DNA of 64,000 nt from Streptomyces sp. NBC_01717 (GTDB taxonomy: Bacteria > Actinomycetota > Actinomycetes > Streptomycetales > Streptomycetaceae), in contig NZ_CP109179.1 of NCBI RefSeq assembly GCF_036248255.1, positions 372,001 to 436,000 on the forward strand. The letters run 5' to 3'. Positions 12,171-18,725 of the stretch are shown piece after piece. Under the pieces are notes generated by a model that saw nothing but the letters and a program-made list of their open reading frames with translations, was not told the DNA's origin and made no database searches. The stretch's first letter is position 1. Every line of letters begins with the position of its first letter. The translations under genes and the position numbers were made by a program.

Positions 12171-14691
12171 CTTGCGCGGGCAGCACACCACCCTGCGTGA
12201 CACCCGCAACCGGCTCCACCACAATCCGCGGGACCGTGCTCTCCACAGACGGCCTGACCACACCCGGCACGGACTGCCAGCCCGGTCGACCACCACTCGT
12301 ACCCATCACCCCTGCGCCAGTGACGGCCGCGGGACGGGCCGGGGCGCCGACAGTCCCGGAGTCCCCGCTGATCGTGGCCGTCCGGGTGCCGGAGATCGTG
12401 GCAGCAGAAGAGGCGGGTGTGACGGACGACGTCGGCATCCCCGTCGGTGTCGAGGCAGTACTCGTGGTCGCGGTGCCGGACGTGCTGTCCTGCCAGACCC
12501 CGGTGCCCGTCGCGGATCCGGTTGCGGTCGGAGCGGGGACGAAGGGGGCACCCTGCACAGGAGCGGTCGGCACGGTCGGCGACGGAGCCGAAGCGATGAC
12601 CTCGCTGTCACCCGCAGGGATCTGACCCGCAACGGCCGACACGCCCGCAGCGGAGACGGCGGGGCGCACCGGGCCGGTCGGGCCGCTGAGCGCCGGCATG
12701 GATTCGACCTCGCCCGCGCCACCGTCTTCCCGCTCCTGGGACACCTCCGTGTCCGCGACCGCGTCAACGCCTTGGCTGTCCTGCCGGCTTATCCGCGGTT
12801 CGCTGGTCTGGTGACCCGGCGCGGAGATCGAGCTGCCGGCGCGAGACGAATGAGCAGAACCAGCGCCTGCCGAAGTGCCAGACGTTTCGTCCTGGCCGGC
12901 TCCGTGCGCTGTCTCCAACACGAGCCCGGTCTCGTCCTGCGACTGCACACCCTCGACCGTGCCGTCCTCGGCCCGAGCCCCGCTCCCCGACGCCGGACCA
13001 CGCACCTCCCCGCCGGCCCCCGAGGAACCCGCACCGCGCACCTGCGCACCGGCCCCGGCAGAACCCTCCAAACCCGCCCCGCCCCGCCCCGCCCGCAGCT
13101 CACCGCCCGCCTCCCCAGCCTCGGGCAAGCCAGACCTGCTGAACACCCCGGTCGCACCAACAGCCCCATCGGCCCTCACCCCAGGCGCTCCCGCACCCTT
13201 CACAAGCCCCAAACCGGTATCCCTACCGGTGTCCGTACCGGTGTCCATACCGGTGTCCGAGACGGACACGGAGTCGTCCTCGACATCGGTGAACGACGAC
13301 GCATCGCTGACATCGCTGAAAACCGACGCCCCGTCACTGAAATCACTGACCTCACTCAGGTCACTGACACCGCTCAGGTCACTGACACCGCTCAGGTCGC
13401 TGACAACGCTGAGGTTGCCGGGGAACCGTGGAGCATCCGTCAAGTCAGGGACGTCCGCACCCGGCAGGGATCCCGAAGCAGCAACCACATCGAGTCCGAC
13501 CTCCGCACCCGGAACTCCGGGGCCGTTCGGCGGAAGCAGGAGCGGGGGCAGAGAGGACAATGTAACGGCAGGCCGCACCATATCCGGCACGCCAAGACCG
13601 ACACGTCCCTCAACGCCGAGCGCTTCCGGCGGCACCGTGAACCGCGCGCCCTCCCAGTCCCCGACCGCCAACGGGTGAGCGCTGTTGACCCGCACCGCAT
13701 CCGCCGAGTCCAGCACACCCGGCTTGTCGACGAAAGAGTTGTCGTTCAGCGAAGGCCTCAGGAAAAACTGGTGATGCAGCCCCAGACCCGCCGCACCCAC
13801 CACAATCTCCGCGCTGGTCGTCAACGCACCACTGACACCAGCCATCCAAAAATCTCGCCAACTGAGCCCGGCCTTCCCGTCAAATACCAGGTTTTGAAGC
13901 CCCATGGCAAACATCTCAGCCTGACCCTCGTTCACAAAAGCGAACGGAACCTCCGAGCCCTCTTTCAGCCAGTGGTTGTCCTTGAAATGCTTCGTGACAA
14001 ACTTCCCGTACACCTCGGCCAACGCACCGCCGAACAACCCGGCGAAGAACCCCACGAACGCCGACCTGCCGACGTCGACCCAGTCGAAGCCCTTCCGCTG
14101 CCGATCCGGATTATCCGGCACCGTCATCGACAAGAACTGCGCGAAGAACGACGTGAACGCCTCCTCAAGCGCCTCCAGCACAGCCGTGAACGGCGTCGGC
14201 ACAGCACGCCCCATCCGCTGCATGATCAAAATGATCTGCAAAGCAGTGCGCGCCCGCACCGCCATCGCCTCAAGCAGCGACGTCCCACCCGTGAACACCG
14301 ACAACAACGCGATCAACGCCAACTCAAGATTCATGAAAGAGAACTCGATCAGAATCTCGTACTTGGCCTCGGCCAGCTTCCGCGAACGATCGACCTGCCG
14401 ATCGCCCGTCTTCTCCAGCTCATCCGACATCCGGTACAGATAATTCACACCGTGGTCGTCGACGAACAGCTTCATCGCCCCGACGAACTGCTCCGCCACC
14501 GCCGGCGGCATCGAAATCCCCACCTGCGAGATCGCACCCTGCATCGCAGTCGACAACCCCCGCAGGTCATCCGCCAGCTTCTGATACGGCAACCGGCTGT
14601 CATAGCCCAGGTCCTCATTACCCGACGCCACACTGGCGCCCACCCAAACCTCAAGAAACCGCCTGAGGCTCGGAGAGAACTCAATCGCCAT
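1..14691 (-). CDS. Giant multi-module 'lonely Cys'-type protein (C-terminus outside window)
   Basis: One minus-strand frame is open from ATG 14691 (AGGGA upstream) to the window edge, giving at least 4,897 residues. Residues 1-300 are mostly helical, with hydrophobic stretches near 100-140 and a Gly-rich one near 185-210. Residues about 300-830 are Ser/Thr/Gly/Pro/Asp-rich with short tandem repeats. Three modules of about 1,655 residues follow. Each opens with a domain holding a conserved LALHHNEQGF stretch (His 966/967, 2622/2623, 4277/4278) and, 44 residues on, LLSCTAG (Cys 1011, 2667, 4322). A His then Cys at this spacing recalls caspase/CPD-type cysteine peptidases, and actinobacterial giants of this kind are annotated as lonely-Cys proteins. 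Modules 1 and 2 end in a stretch (about 2235-2320, 3895-3980) that resembles an ADP-ribosyltransferase core. A polymorphic-toxin or contact-dependent role is inference; no partner or immunity gene is visible. Confidence 0.85.
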   Translation of the reverse strand, partial: MAIEFSPSLRRFLEVWVGASVASGNEDLGYDSRLPYQKLADDLRGLSTAMQGAISQVGISMPPAVAEQFVGAMKLFVDDHGVNYLYRMSDELEKTGDRQVDRSRKLAEAKYEILIEFSFMNLELALIALLSVFTGGTSLLEAMAVRARTALQIILIMQRMGRAVPTPFTAVLEALEEAFTSFFAQFLSMTVPDNPDRQRKGFDWVDVGRSAFVGFFAGLFGGALAEVYGKFVTKHFKDNHWLKEGSEVPFAFVNEGQAEMFAMGLQNLVFDGKAGLSWRDFWMAGVSGALTTSAEIVVGAAGLGLHHQFFLRPSLNDNSFVDKPGVLDSADAVRVNSAHPLAVGDWEGARFTVPPEALGVEGRVGLGVPDMVRPAVTLSSLPPLLLPPNGPGVPGAEVGLDVVAASGSLPGADVPDLTDAPRFPGNLSVVSDLSGVSDLSGVSDLSEVSDFSDGASVFSDVSDASSFTDVEDDSVSVSDTGMDTGTDTGRDTGLGLVKGAGAPGVRADGAVGATGVFSRSGLPEAGEAGGELRAGRGGAGLEGSAGAGAQVRGAGSSGAGGEVRGPASGSGARAEDGTVEGVQSQDETGLVLETAHGAGQDETSGTSAGAGSAHSSRAGSSISAPGHQTSEPRISRQDSQGVDAVADTEVSQEREDGGAGEVESMPALSGPTGPVRPAVSAAGVSAVAGQIPAGDSEVIASAPSPTVPTAPVQGAPFVPAPTATGSATGTGVWQDSTSGTATTSTASTPTGMPTSSVTPASSAATISGTRTATISGDSGTVGAPARPAAVTGAGVMGTSGGRPGWQSVPGVVRPSVESTVPRIVVEPVAGVTQGGVLPAQGQRGAGRDGVPGGRFGQSRAAAASAGRSFSGVFASAGDRMPSGGGRAGSRWQAPEVVAGEIADSSGRRIGVMSFDAREGAARRDVYGKLGGQRRYVQWRKDAVKGKVGEWRDLPRGFGESFFLALHHNEQGFHVVGPDGRSRVWSAEEVGRELRARKKELSGFKQITLLSCTAGAESPTPDRAQADAQIVADVSGWTVNAPVGEVNFSQPEGEAPRVNLKYDADGNATAWRTFHPQGSSGTGDGSGGLRNAAGRTAPDTTTQFPLHGWNSPTNQAEELNPLHLLVDGQEVTSLGSLSDAPAQGVLPWREWRALDPDTRDTSKVLIDTGVLSQRELHELVDQLAGLDGARWAREVGDFASRLDRVARAAGGGDGSQVRWSGEEVQARFQELKASLGGLEGLWSGVEFDEAVARERAGEVRRSADAVAQALNGFMVDAARFGGQYYLRNSYVPTVAAARNLADAVQRAAAAGNARELVRDGLRPVAPRTLGAFAELVRAYRGRKAYASLPEGEQWGHVVPDLAKMSRADRAEFVRELSRGNVAALRSDVADLLGDRQWRDLYERLRNLPLRLKHATPAFHAIANSGVLVSLSALERQGDTFLASGWSEDDTALLGNGDFAFFRVESGDAPMQTRYGPTTLVFGIEELERLGGWVSLHDQGDPLGRASMRELRMPDRDLSLRSSRVLDGIDFQGERIQWVNTYPDAPAGRRRVLVSFEEEVFHGADVREGIALSVLREVARIGGDFPRHAFGLDEEGLGKLVSRLYRPEAKFASGLPIDLGLTKQPTGWPRPIVVHNPDGDGRYLPDGTIDPLAMAVSTATRKADELALGLEPLWTGFQMEAAELHALSREDNTYVYVLQYKAERFRTRLEEILDDYRSADRKVFDRLVVFRSDAEGGRREVAERLLKERADKRAQVTARAKEMLEGVERVIADRSGFGSGERLSPFDAVYDDPAWNWQSLLYEGVVGRALAASPAVIEGARRAVSALHALLASHYGAEAASRVFLDAEPRNAAEVAQAFDQLLDESGEATLADLMDAFRRAAYANTEEQPNTLADLWESKPELRPAGLAARPPADLPYSADQRQSLTLRGFPLSAGPAAREQWLLAAYHQVSGASILGPFARAVMSHSLETGTASMVEVLQAMQAVYSTNKRAEILSGDALGMYQWADETVAAGLPEFVPEWLREALTLPHLGFYRLMSQAVSREAWSVGPDDLQQVFASPDIQWPGALTSQARSVGIAVERWKADHGQQGSVHLQPAHIAALQLYAMTEQPEDAFKKFTSRFNVATRKLLATWLDVWKDLAAARVKARARGSYSGDAELLPRLLVQSPQFRKTAEELDQVVTQNTADWPGHLLRAITRRLDQIAETTLRFLPVHAYMVKEALTALPPVGKEVFLPTWMEGTVDDILWPGREIHFEVVQRATTDLEKALQPLLKLNIDRPQFRAVFRVLASTGRDVAPFSDRPDTKLVLFPPGMKFTVVDKRFVQGPAGPACLVIASEATRLPSPTPRPPTDAATQDTPDQTPLAEAQFPKEGWNSTPGQSDVMDDELTSSDPVMPTLYLYSHQGVIQEYSSADGMPVEAMDWREWRNLTVELQSKTPFRVDGEAYSQLDLAAVVDHFARTGADWAERVARFASEVDHAARAAGDWTGRRIQWTGDEVRERGAGRDGVPGGRSGQSRAAAASAGRSFSGVFASAGDRMPSMGGRAGSRWQAPEVVAREITDSSGRRIGVMSFDAKEGAARKDVYGKLGGQRRYVQWRKDAVKGKVGEWRDLPRGFGESFFLALHHNEQGFHVVGPDGRSRVWSAEEVGRELRARKKELSGFKQITLLSCTAGAESTTTDRTQADAQIVADVSGWTVNAPVGEVAFTEWGQDARVNLKYDADGNATAWRTFHPQGSSGTGDGSGGLRNAAGRTAPDTTTKYPPNGWNSPTNQAEELNPLHLLVDGQEVTSLGSLSDARAQGVLPWREWRALDPFTRRRTKVLIDTGILSQRELHALVDRLAGLDESRWAREVGDFASRLDRVARAAGGGDGSQVRWSGEEVQARFQELKASLEVLERLLSGGDFDEAVARERAGEVRRSADAVAQALNGFMVDAARFGGQYHLRDSFVPTVAAARNLADAVQRAAAAGNARELVRDGLRPVAPRTLEVLAELVRAYRGRKAYASLPDGVLWHLVVPDLEKMTRADRAKFVRELSRGNVTALRSDVGVLLGDKQWQDLYERLRNLPLRLKHATPAFHAIANSGVLVSLSALERRGEAFLASGWSEADAQLLGNGDFAFFRVESGDAPMQTRYGPTTLVFGIEELERLGGWVSLHDQGDPLGRASMRELRMPGRERPLRSSRVLDGIDFHGQRIQWVNTYPDAPAGRRRVLVSFEEEVFHGADVREGIALSVLREVARIGGDFPQHAFRLDEEGLGKLVTRLYRPEAKFASGLPIDLGLTKQPTGWPRPIVVHNPDGDGRYLPDGTIDPLAMAATKATPKADQLALESENYWAEFQTEAAELHASSRANKDDVLREKAKKFRTFLEEILDDYRSADRKVFDRLVVFRSDAAGGRRELAERLLKERADKQAQVTARTKEMLEEFQRIIADPSGFGSGERLSPFDAAYDDPAWNWQSLLYEGVVGRALAASPAVIEEARGAVSALHVLLASHYGAEAASRVFLDAERRNAAEVAQAFDHLLGESGEAALADLMDAFRRAAYANTEERPNTLADLWESKPELRPAGLAARPPADLPYSADERRSLTLRGFPLSSGPADSEKWLLAAYDQSSVTGNPNLFHLAVTGHSLETGTASLIEVLQAIQAVHPTNKRAEILSGDALGMYQKFEGVVDAELPEFVPEWLREALTLPHLGFYRLMSQAVRREAWSVGPDDLQQVFASPEIQWPGALTSQARSMGIAVERWKADHGQQGSVHLQPAHIAALQLYAMTELPEDAFKKFTSRFNVATRKLLATWLDVWKNLAAARVKARTLGPYSGDAKLLPRLLVQSPQFRKTAEELDQVVTRNTADWPGHRIRAVTRSLDQIAETTLRFLPVHAYTVKEALAALPGIGKDIFLPRWMERTVDESTLWPGSDVSFDAVHKATTDPGEALELLPKPHINGPKHLTVLRVRNSTGRDVTPFSDRPDTKLVLFPPGTKFTVVEMRVVEGPAGSAYLDVTVDEATALPSPTPRPPTDAATQDTPDQTPLAEAQFPKEGWNSTPGQSDVMDDELTSSDPVMPTLYLYSHQGVIQEYSSADGMPVEAMDWREWRNLTVELQSKTPFRVDGEAYSQLDLAAVVDHFARTGADWAERVARFASEVDHAARAAGDWTGGRIQWTGDEVRERSAGRDGVPGGRSGQFRAAAASAGRSFSGVFASAGDRMPSMGGRAGSRWQAPEVVAGEITDSSGRRIGVMSFDAREGAARKDVYGKLGGQRSYVQWRKDAVKGKVGEWRDLPRGFGESFFLALHHNEQGFHVVGPDGRSRVWSAEEVGRELRARKKELSGFKQITLLSCTAGAESTTPDRTQADAQIVADVSGWTVNAPVGEVAFTEWGQDARVNLKYDADGNATAWRTFHPQGSSGTGDGSGGLRNAVGGTAPDTAMQFPSNGWNSPTNQGEELNPPYFVFDGEEVTSLGSLSDARARGVLPWREWRALDPDTRDTTKVLIDTGILSQRELHELVDRFAGLDGSRWARRVRDFASRLDRAARAAGGGDGSQVLWTGEEVQARFQELKASLDGLEQLLSGGDFYNALTEIDRFRNRWNRLLHRKVGDSGAAVRRVLEHAGEVRRFADVVAQALNGFMVDAARFGGQYHLRDSFVPTVAAARNLADAVQRAVAAGNARELVRDGLRPVAPSTLGALAELVRAYRGRKAYASVPEGKQWGSVVLDLEKMSRADRAEFVRELSRGNVAALRSDVADLLGDKQWQDLYERLRNLPLRLKHATPAFHAIANSGVLVSLSALERQGDAFLASGWSKTDAEPFGNGDFAFFRVESGDAPMQTRYGPTTLVFGIEELERLGGWVSLHDQGDPLGRASMRELRMPGRERPLRSARVLDGIDFHGERIQWVNTYPDGLAGRRRVLVSFEEEVFH
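13213..13260. repeat. 12-bp x4 tandem repeat in linker of giant gene
   Basis: Four 12-bp units beginning ACCGGT (13213, 13225, 13237, 13249) encode a Thr-Gly-x-Asp repeat on the minus strand. This is the second in-frame microsatellite of the same linker. Confidence 0.8.
13343..13414. repeat. 18-bp x4 tandem repeat in linker of giant gene
   Basis: Four consecutive 18-bp units (13343, 13361, 13379, 13397), two of them identical, encode repeats of Ser-Asp-Leu-Ser-Gly-Val type on the minus strand. The repeat lies in the low-complexity linker between the N-terminal head and the first module and keeps frame, so copy number could vary without breaking the gene. Confidence 0.85.
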
Positions 14692-14938
14692 AACCGTCTT
14701 TCCCTAACAAAGGACCTGCTGCTGAAATCAACTCAACCCGCGCGCCAGGAGTACAGGCGGCGAGGCGTCGCTGCCCGGTTTCTCCCGGCCCAAGTTCTCC
14801 GGTGGCGGCACGGATCGCCCGGACGTTGAACCCCTGCCGACAGCCATGCCCCGCCACCACGTCATCGAGGGCCCGCCCCACCGTCCGCAAGCTTCCTTGA
14901 AGTGACCTCATCGCACCCGCCCAATTCCCAGTCAGCAT
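14681..14938 (-). CDS. Hypothetical 85-aa protein overlapping the giant gene start
   Basis: An ORF of 85 residues ends with TGA at 14681-14683, overlapping the first codons of the giant gene in another frame, which would allow translational coupling. Its codons from the middle on are GC3-rich and it contains a Gly-Glu-Thr-Gly stretch, but no domain was recognised. There is no clear ribosome binding site before ATG 14938, so the true start may lie elsewhere. It could be a small partner protein of the giant gene or a chance ORF. Confidence 0.3.
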   Translation of the reverse strand: MLTGNWAGAMRSLQGSLRTVGRALDDVVAGHGCRQGFNVRAIRAATGELGPGETGQRRLAACTPGARVELISAAGPLLGKDGYGD

Positions 14939-15246
14939 GAGCGTTCGGCGGCTTTATGAAGGAGACCCTGCATGCGTGCTCGCCTCGGGTGCGTAGCCGG
15001 CAGCGAAATCCGGCACAGACACGACAACGCAGGCACCGCACAGCCTTGCCCGCTCGCCATGCCCCACCCCATGCGGACACAGAACCGCGCTGAGTGAACA
15101 CTACGACCCCCGTGCCCACTTCCCAGCTTCTGCGACGCCAATTCCACCCCCCGCAGCTACCAGGACCATTCCTGGCCATGTCGGCGCCCTCTCCTCCTGT
15201 AAAGGCAACGCCCGCTCAGCACATGGGACACGGTCCGAGCACAGCG

Positions 15247-15322
15247 AATCAATAAATTTATGCCCGCTAGGGCAGAACCTTTTCCCCTTAGGGCAGGCTT
15301 CCCGTTCCTCTGCGTTCCTCTG
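15247..15322. other. AT-rich stretch with short direct repeats upstream of replication genes
   Basis: An AT-rich run (15247-15262) in otherwise GC-rich DNA is followed by TAGGGCAG twice (15268, 15289) and GTTCCTCTG twice (15304, 15314). The block lies about 230 bp upstream of the primase cassette, where a replication origin or repressor operators of an integrative element could sit. Function is inferred only from position. Nothing else was recognised in 14,940-15,544. Confidence 0.3.
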
Positions 15323-15550
15323 GGTTTCTGAGTGAGACGCTGAGTAAGCGTTCGAGGTTCCAGAAGTACGGTCGCTTCGGTAGCTGATCTCGAGTATCAA
15401 CTAGGTTGAACTGCAAGCTCTCCACAACGTATAGGAGGGTGACGCCCGGGTTCGCGACAGCGACCCTTCCGATATGGTCTGAAACCAAGTTCGCTATCTT
15501 CGCCGAGAGTTAGTCGATGATGCGCTTCGGTCGCTCATAGGGGGATGCAG

Positions 15551-16216
15551 ATGCCTGTTGAGCTGCGCTTTTCTCGCGGAGATTCCAGGTGCTCTGCATT
15601 GGATTCATCAGTAGCTGAGATACCGCTGGCCACAGCTCATTGGTACGCCGGCAGTGGGTGGCCGGTGCACCCACTTACGCCTGGACGCAGGACGCCCCCG
15701 CGCAACTGCATCGGCTATCGCGGATCCGAGCACACCCATGGGAACTGCACCTGTCTCCGCGTCGGTCGCCGGTGCCACAGCTTCCACGCCGCACTTGGCC
15801 GGCGGCGTATCAGTCGATGGTGGGGTCACTGTTGTCAGTTCGGAGGCCGTGTTGCAGGTGGTCCGGCGAACTTGGCAGTTGTCGATCTCGATGCGCGTCG
15901 CGCTTGTCAAGCCGTCCTGGTTGCAGGTGCTGGACGCGATCTCAGCTGTCGGGTGCTGGCCTCTGTTCTCGCATCAGTTGAAGCCTGCGGATGGATTTCG
16001 GAGGGAGCAGGGTTCTCCCGGGTCCTCAACCGTGCCGCCTACGCCCTGGGCGGACTAGTTGTCGCACGACGTCTGATGGAGGATGAGGCTTGGAGTGATC
16101 TGCTGTCGGCTGCTGTTGGCGCGAGGCCAGGTCAAGGCCGAGGGATCGAACAATTCATCCGCAGCGGCCTCGCTTCCGCTCTGCAAAGGCCCCTTCACTC
16201 GGGGAGCCACCCATGA
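15551..16216 (+). CDS. Bifunctional DNA primase/polymerase (Prim-Pol), internally deleted
   Basis: The N-terminal part shows the usual actinomycete-element Prim-Pol pattern: an ALxWYAxxGWPVHPL-like motif, a Cys/His cluster (CTCLRVGRRCHSFHA), RISRWW, and then VVDLDA containing the catalytic Asp-x-Asp. The C-terminal part (from about residue 155) matches the helical tail of the family. The stretch between them, which normally carries the nucleotide-binding His and the second acidic site, is missing: 221 residues against roughly 300 in the family. It is probably inactive as a polymerase. ATG 15551 is chosen because GGGGG sits 6 nt upstream; an ATG at 15545 is too close. It overlaps the next gene by ATGA. 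Confidence 0.7.
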   Translation: MPVELRFSRGDSRCSALDSSVAEIPLATAHWYAGSGWPVHPLTPGRRTPPRNCIGYRGSEHTHGNCTCLRVGRRCHSFHAALGRRRISRWWGHCCQFGGRVAGGPANLAVVDLDARRACQAVLVAGAGRDLSCRVLASVLASVEACGWISEGAGFSRVLNRAAYALGGLVVARRLMEDEAWSDLLSAAVGARPGQGRGIEQFIRSGLASALQRPLHSGSHP

Positions 16217-17736
16217 GTTCATCGAGTGACGAAGGTCTTCTCTTTGACTTCGCCCCTCACGCCGTCGCGGCCCGGGTCCGACGCCAGGTTGCGATCCCGG
16301 CTACGACTCGAAGCAATGCGTTTTCCGCTGTAGCGGGGGCGGCGACTGCAGGTGGATTGTTGCCCGACACGCTCACCGACCGAGGCAATGCCAAGCTGTT
16401 CGTCAATCTCTATGCCAACGACTACAGGCACGTACCGGGCATAGGATGGTATCGGTGGAATGGAACTCGTTGGCAAGTTGACGAGGACGACACTGTTCTT
16501 TGGGCGGCAGGTGACCTGGCGGAAAACATCGCGTCATACGACTCCCGTGGCTATTTCACCAGCCAGGCCCTGCAGCAGCATCGGCGACGTGCTCTGTCGA
16601 CTACCGGCATAAATGCCATGCTTACCCAGGCTAAGTCTGCCCCGGGTATGGTTCTCAATGCCGCTTGCCTAGACGCCGACCCATACGCTCTCTGTACGCC
16701 TGACGGCGTGGTGGACGTGCGTACGGGCCTGGTCAAGAAGCCAGATCCGAACGAGGATTTCCATTCTCGTTCTACCAGCGTTGGCCCCCGATGCATGCTT
16801 ACGCCCCGTTGGAACCGTTTCCTCACGGATACTTTCGGCGATGACGCCGAGGGTCAGGAAATGATCGACTTCTTGCAGTTGTTGCTTGGATATTCCGTCA
16901 CAGGTGATGTTGGCGGGCAGGTTCTTCCTTTCCTATTCGGTTCCGGTAAGAATGGCAAATCCGTCTTGCTGGATGTGCTTATGAAGCTTCTTGGTGACTA
17001 CGCCGATGCGGCCCCGTCTGGGTTTCTGATGACCCGTCCCTATGAAGGCCATCCCACCGACCTTGCCGAGTTGCATGGAAGACGCGTCATTGTTTGCTCT
17101 GAGGTCAAGCCGGATGACAAGTTTGATGAAGCCCGCGTCAAACTGCTGACAGGTGGTGATCGGATTAAGGCCCGTCGGATGCGGCAGGATTTCTTCAGCT
17201 TTCAACCCACCCATAAACTCTGGCTGCTAGGCAACCACCGCCCTGAAGTGGGCAGTGGCGGCTTCGCATTCTGGCGCCGGATGCGTTTGATCCCCTTCGA
17301 ACGGGTCGTGTCTGATGACCGCAAGATCGATAATCTGGCCGACATGCTGGTTACGGAGGAAGGTCCGGGAATTCTCGGCTGGCTGATCAAAGGCGCTCGT
17401 CGCTACCTTTCCGGCGAGAAGGACCTCACAGGTCCCGAGCGCGTACGCATCGCCACTACAGCTTATGCGGAAACCGAAGACCACACCGGCCGGTTCTATG
17501 AGGAGTGTTGCATTCTCGGTTCCTCTCTCCGAGCTGAGCAGACCGCGCTATATGCCGCGTACAAGACGTGGTGTCAGCATGAGGGTGCACCAATGATGTC
17601 CTCAAGAGCATTCGCCGCCCGCACTCGCGAGCTCATTGGTTTGGCGTCGCCGAAGGAGATGGTCCTGTCGAATCAGCGTAAGCACTACACGGGTATCGGA
17701 TTGGTCCTCGACGAGGAGAGAGAGGCCACCGCATGA
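16213..17736 (+). CDS. Phage/plasmid primase, D5/P4 family SF3 helicase
   Basis: This 507-aa protein has a D5-N-type region (about 60-230) followed by an SF3 helicase domain. The Walker A motif GSGKNGKS is at 243-250, a Walker-B-like VIVCSEV lies near 295, and the sensor/Arg region LWLLGNHRPEV lies near 337. These proteins unwind DNA and support replication initiation of phages, plasmids and actinomycete integrative elements. Start and stop overlap both neighbours by ATGA, so the three genes form one translationally coupled unit. The domain looks complete, unlike the Prim-Pol upstream. Confidence 0.88.
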   Translation: MSSSSDEGLLFDFAPHAVAARVRRQVAIPATTRSNAFSAVAGAATAGGLLPDTLTDRGNAKLFVNLYANDYRHVPGIGWYRWNGTRWQVDEDDTVLWAAGDLAENIASYDSRGYFTSQALQQHRRRALSTTGINAMLTQAKSAPGMVLNAACLDADPYALCTPDGVVDVRTGLVKKPDPNEDFHSRSTSVGPRCMLTPRWNRFLTDTFGDDAEGQEMIDFLQLLLGYSVTGDVGGQVLPFLFGSGKNGKSVLLDVLMKLLGDYADAAPSGFLMTRPYEGHPTDLAELHGRRVIVCSEVKPDDKFDEARVKLLTGGDRIKARRMRQDFFSFQPTHKLWLLGNHRPEVGSGGFAFWRRMRLIPFERVVSDDRKIDNLADMLVTEEGPGILGWLIKGARRYLSGEKDLTGPERVRIATTAYAETEDHTGRFYEECCILGSSLRAEQTALYAAYKTWCQHEGAPMMSSRAFAARTRELIGLASPKEMVLSNQRKHYTGIGLVLDEEREATA

Positions 17737-18134
17737 GCTCCCTGATCGCCGAAGAAGAAATTAGTTGCGAAATTGGCATCGTATGGTTGGAAGATGTCAA
17801 AAATCTTGACTACGTCCGCCAGAGTTTGGATCGACTGCCGAACCGTGGGAGCAAGCCCGCCTATCACCGCAACGGCCGTATGGTCGGCTATGCCCTCCTC
17901 GGTTCTGCCGCCAAACCGTCCCGTTCATCTGGCACTTTTCGCCGTCGGGTCTTCTGGCTGCTACCGCATGACCGTGACAGCGCACCGCATGGCCTGTATG
18001 CCAAGGGCGCGCCCGCCGAGGCGGTCGACCCACGCACGTTGGCAGCAGGGTTTAAGGGATACAAGACGGAACGCTCAGAGGGCGGCCCGCCGTCAACGGC
18101 CATGTGTGAACTCGGAATTACACTGCCTTTGTGA
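17733..18134 (+). CDS. Hypothetical protein of the replication cassette (133 aa)
   Basis: It is coupled by ATGA overlap to the helicase gene. The protein is basic in its middle (RRRVFWLLPHD) and has no recognised domain. Its position, third in a rep operon, suggests an accessory or regulatory role in the element. Codon use is less biased at the end, so the C-terminus may be truncated where the ISL3 remnant begins. Confidence 0.5.
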   Translation: MSSLIAEEEISCEIGIVWLEDVKNLDYVRQSLDRLPNRGSKPAYHRNGRMVGYALLGSAAKPSRSSGTFRRRVFWLLPHDRDSAPHGLYAKGAPAEAVDPRTLAAGFKGYKTERSEGGPPSTAMCELGITLPL

Positions 18135-18172
18135 AGCCTCTGTCGCACTTTCGGTGGTGACGGTGTGGGAGG

Positions 18173-18530
18173 CTATGTCAAGAGGATGCGGTGACGGAGG
18201 AGACTGAGGCCTGCCCTGCCGTACATTTATCCATCTGGTCTTAGTGTTGACGCCCTCGGTTGGGCAATTGCTGTAGGGGGAGGTTGGGTCCGACGACGGC
18301 GGCGTGGTCCCCGTCGAGGCCGCTAGGAAGGGTGCCCAGTTCGCAGGCTGGCCTCGGATACCTGGTTGATCCAGGAGTCGAGATCCATGCCGCGTCAGTG
18401 GGCCAGGAGGCGGGCGAAGCCGCGCGTTTGGCCGATGTGGTCACCTCGGGGCAGGTGACGAGGAGGCGTCGAGGTGGGCACGGGCCTTGCCGGTCAGGCT
18501 CCCGGGACGATTCGTGATCCCCGACGCGAG
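18173..18530 (-). pseudogene. ISL3-family transposase remnant (C-terminal part, frameshifted)
   Basis: Reading the minus strand across frames reconstructs the conserved C-terminal order of ISL3 transposases. LTGKARAHLD comes near 18,490, then a stretch like ARLLAH-RGMDLDSWINQV, then GLDGDHAAVV, PYSNCPTEGVNTK and finally MYGRAGLSLLRHRILLT followed by TAG at 18173. At least three frame changes are needed, and the N-terminal catalytic part is absent. It sits directly downstream of the cvnB-like gene, where further conservon genes would be expected. No terminal inverted repeats were identified. Confidence 0.75.
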
Positions 18531-18725
18531 GCGGCGATCTCGGGTACGCGGGCTGCCTCAACCGGGGAGGTCGCGAACCGGTCGCCTTCCAGACGGCCCT
18601 GATTGATGCACTTGTAGGTCGCCACGTCAAGACTCGCCGCAGAACTCCCGGTCCGCTGCAGCTACCGCCAAGGTCGCAGTACCGCTGAGGACCGGACGGG
18701 TGGTCCGTGGGAGGGTGGGGAGCAC

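Noticed and set aside
13213..13414. CRISPR-like array
   Set aside because: The 12- and 18-bp units are contiguous, in frame and without spacers; they encode a repetitive protein linker.
10438..14829. A 1,463-codon plus-strand open frame and several other long plus-strand frames across 1-14.8 kb
   Set aside because: They are antisense to the continuous minus-strand giant ORF. Their products are Arg/Pro-rich and show no domains, as expected of shadows in high-GC DNA.
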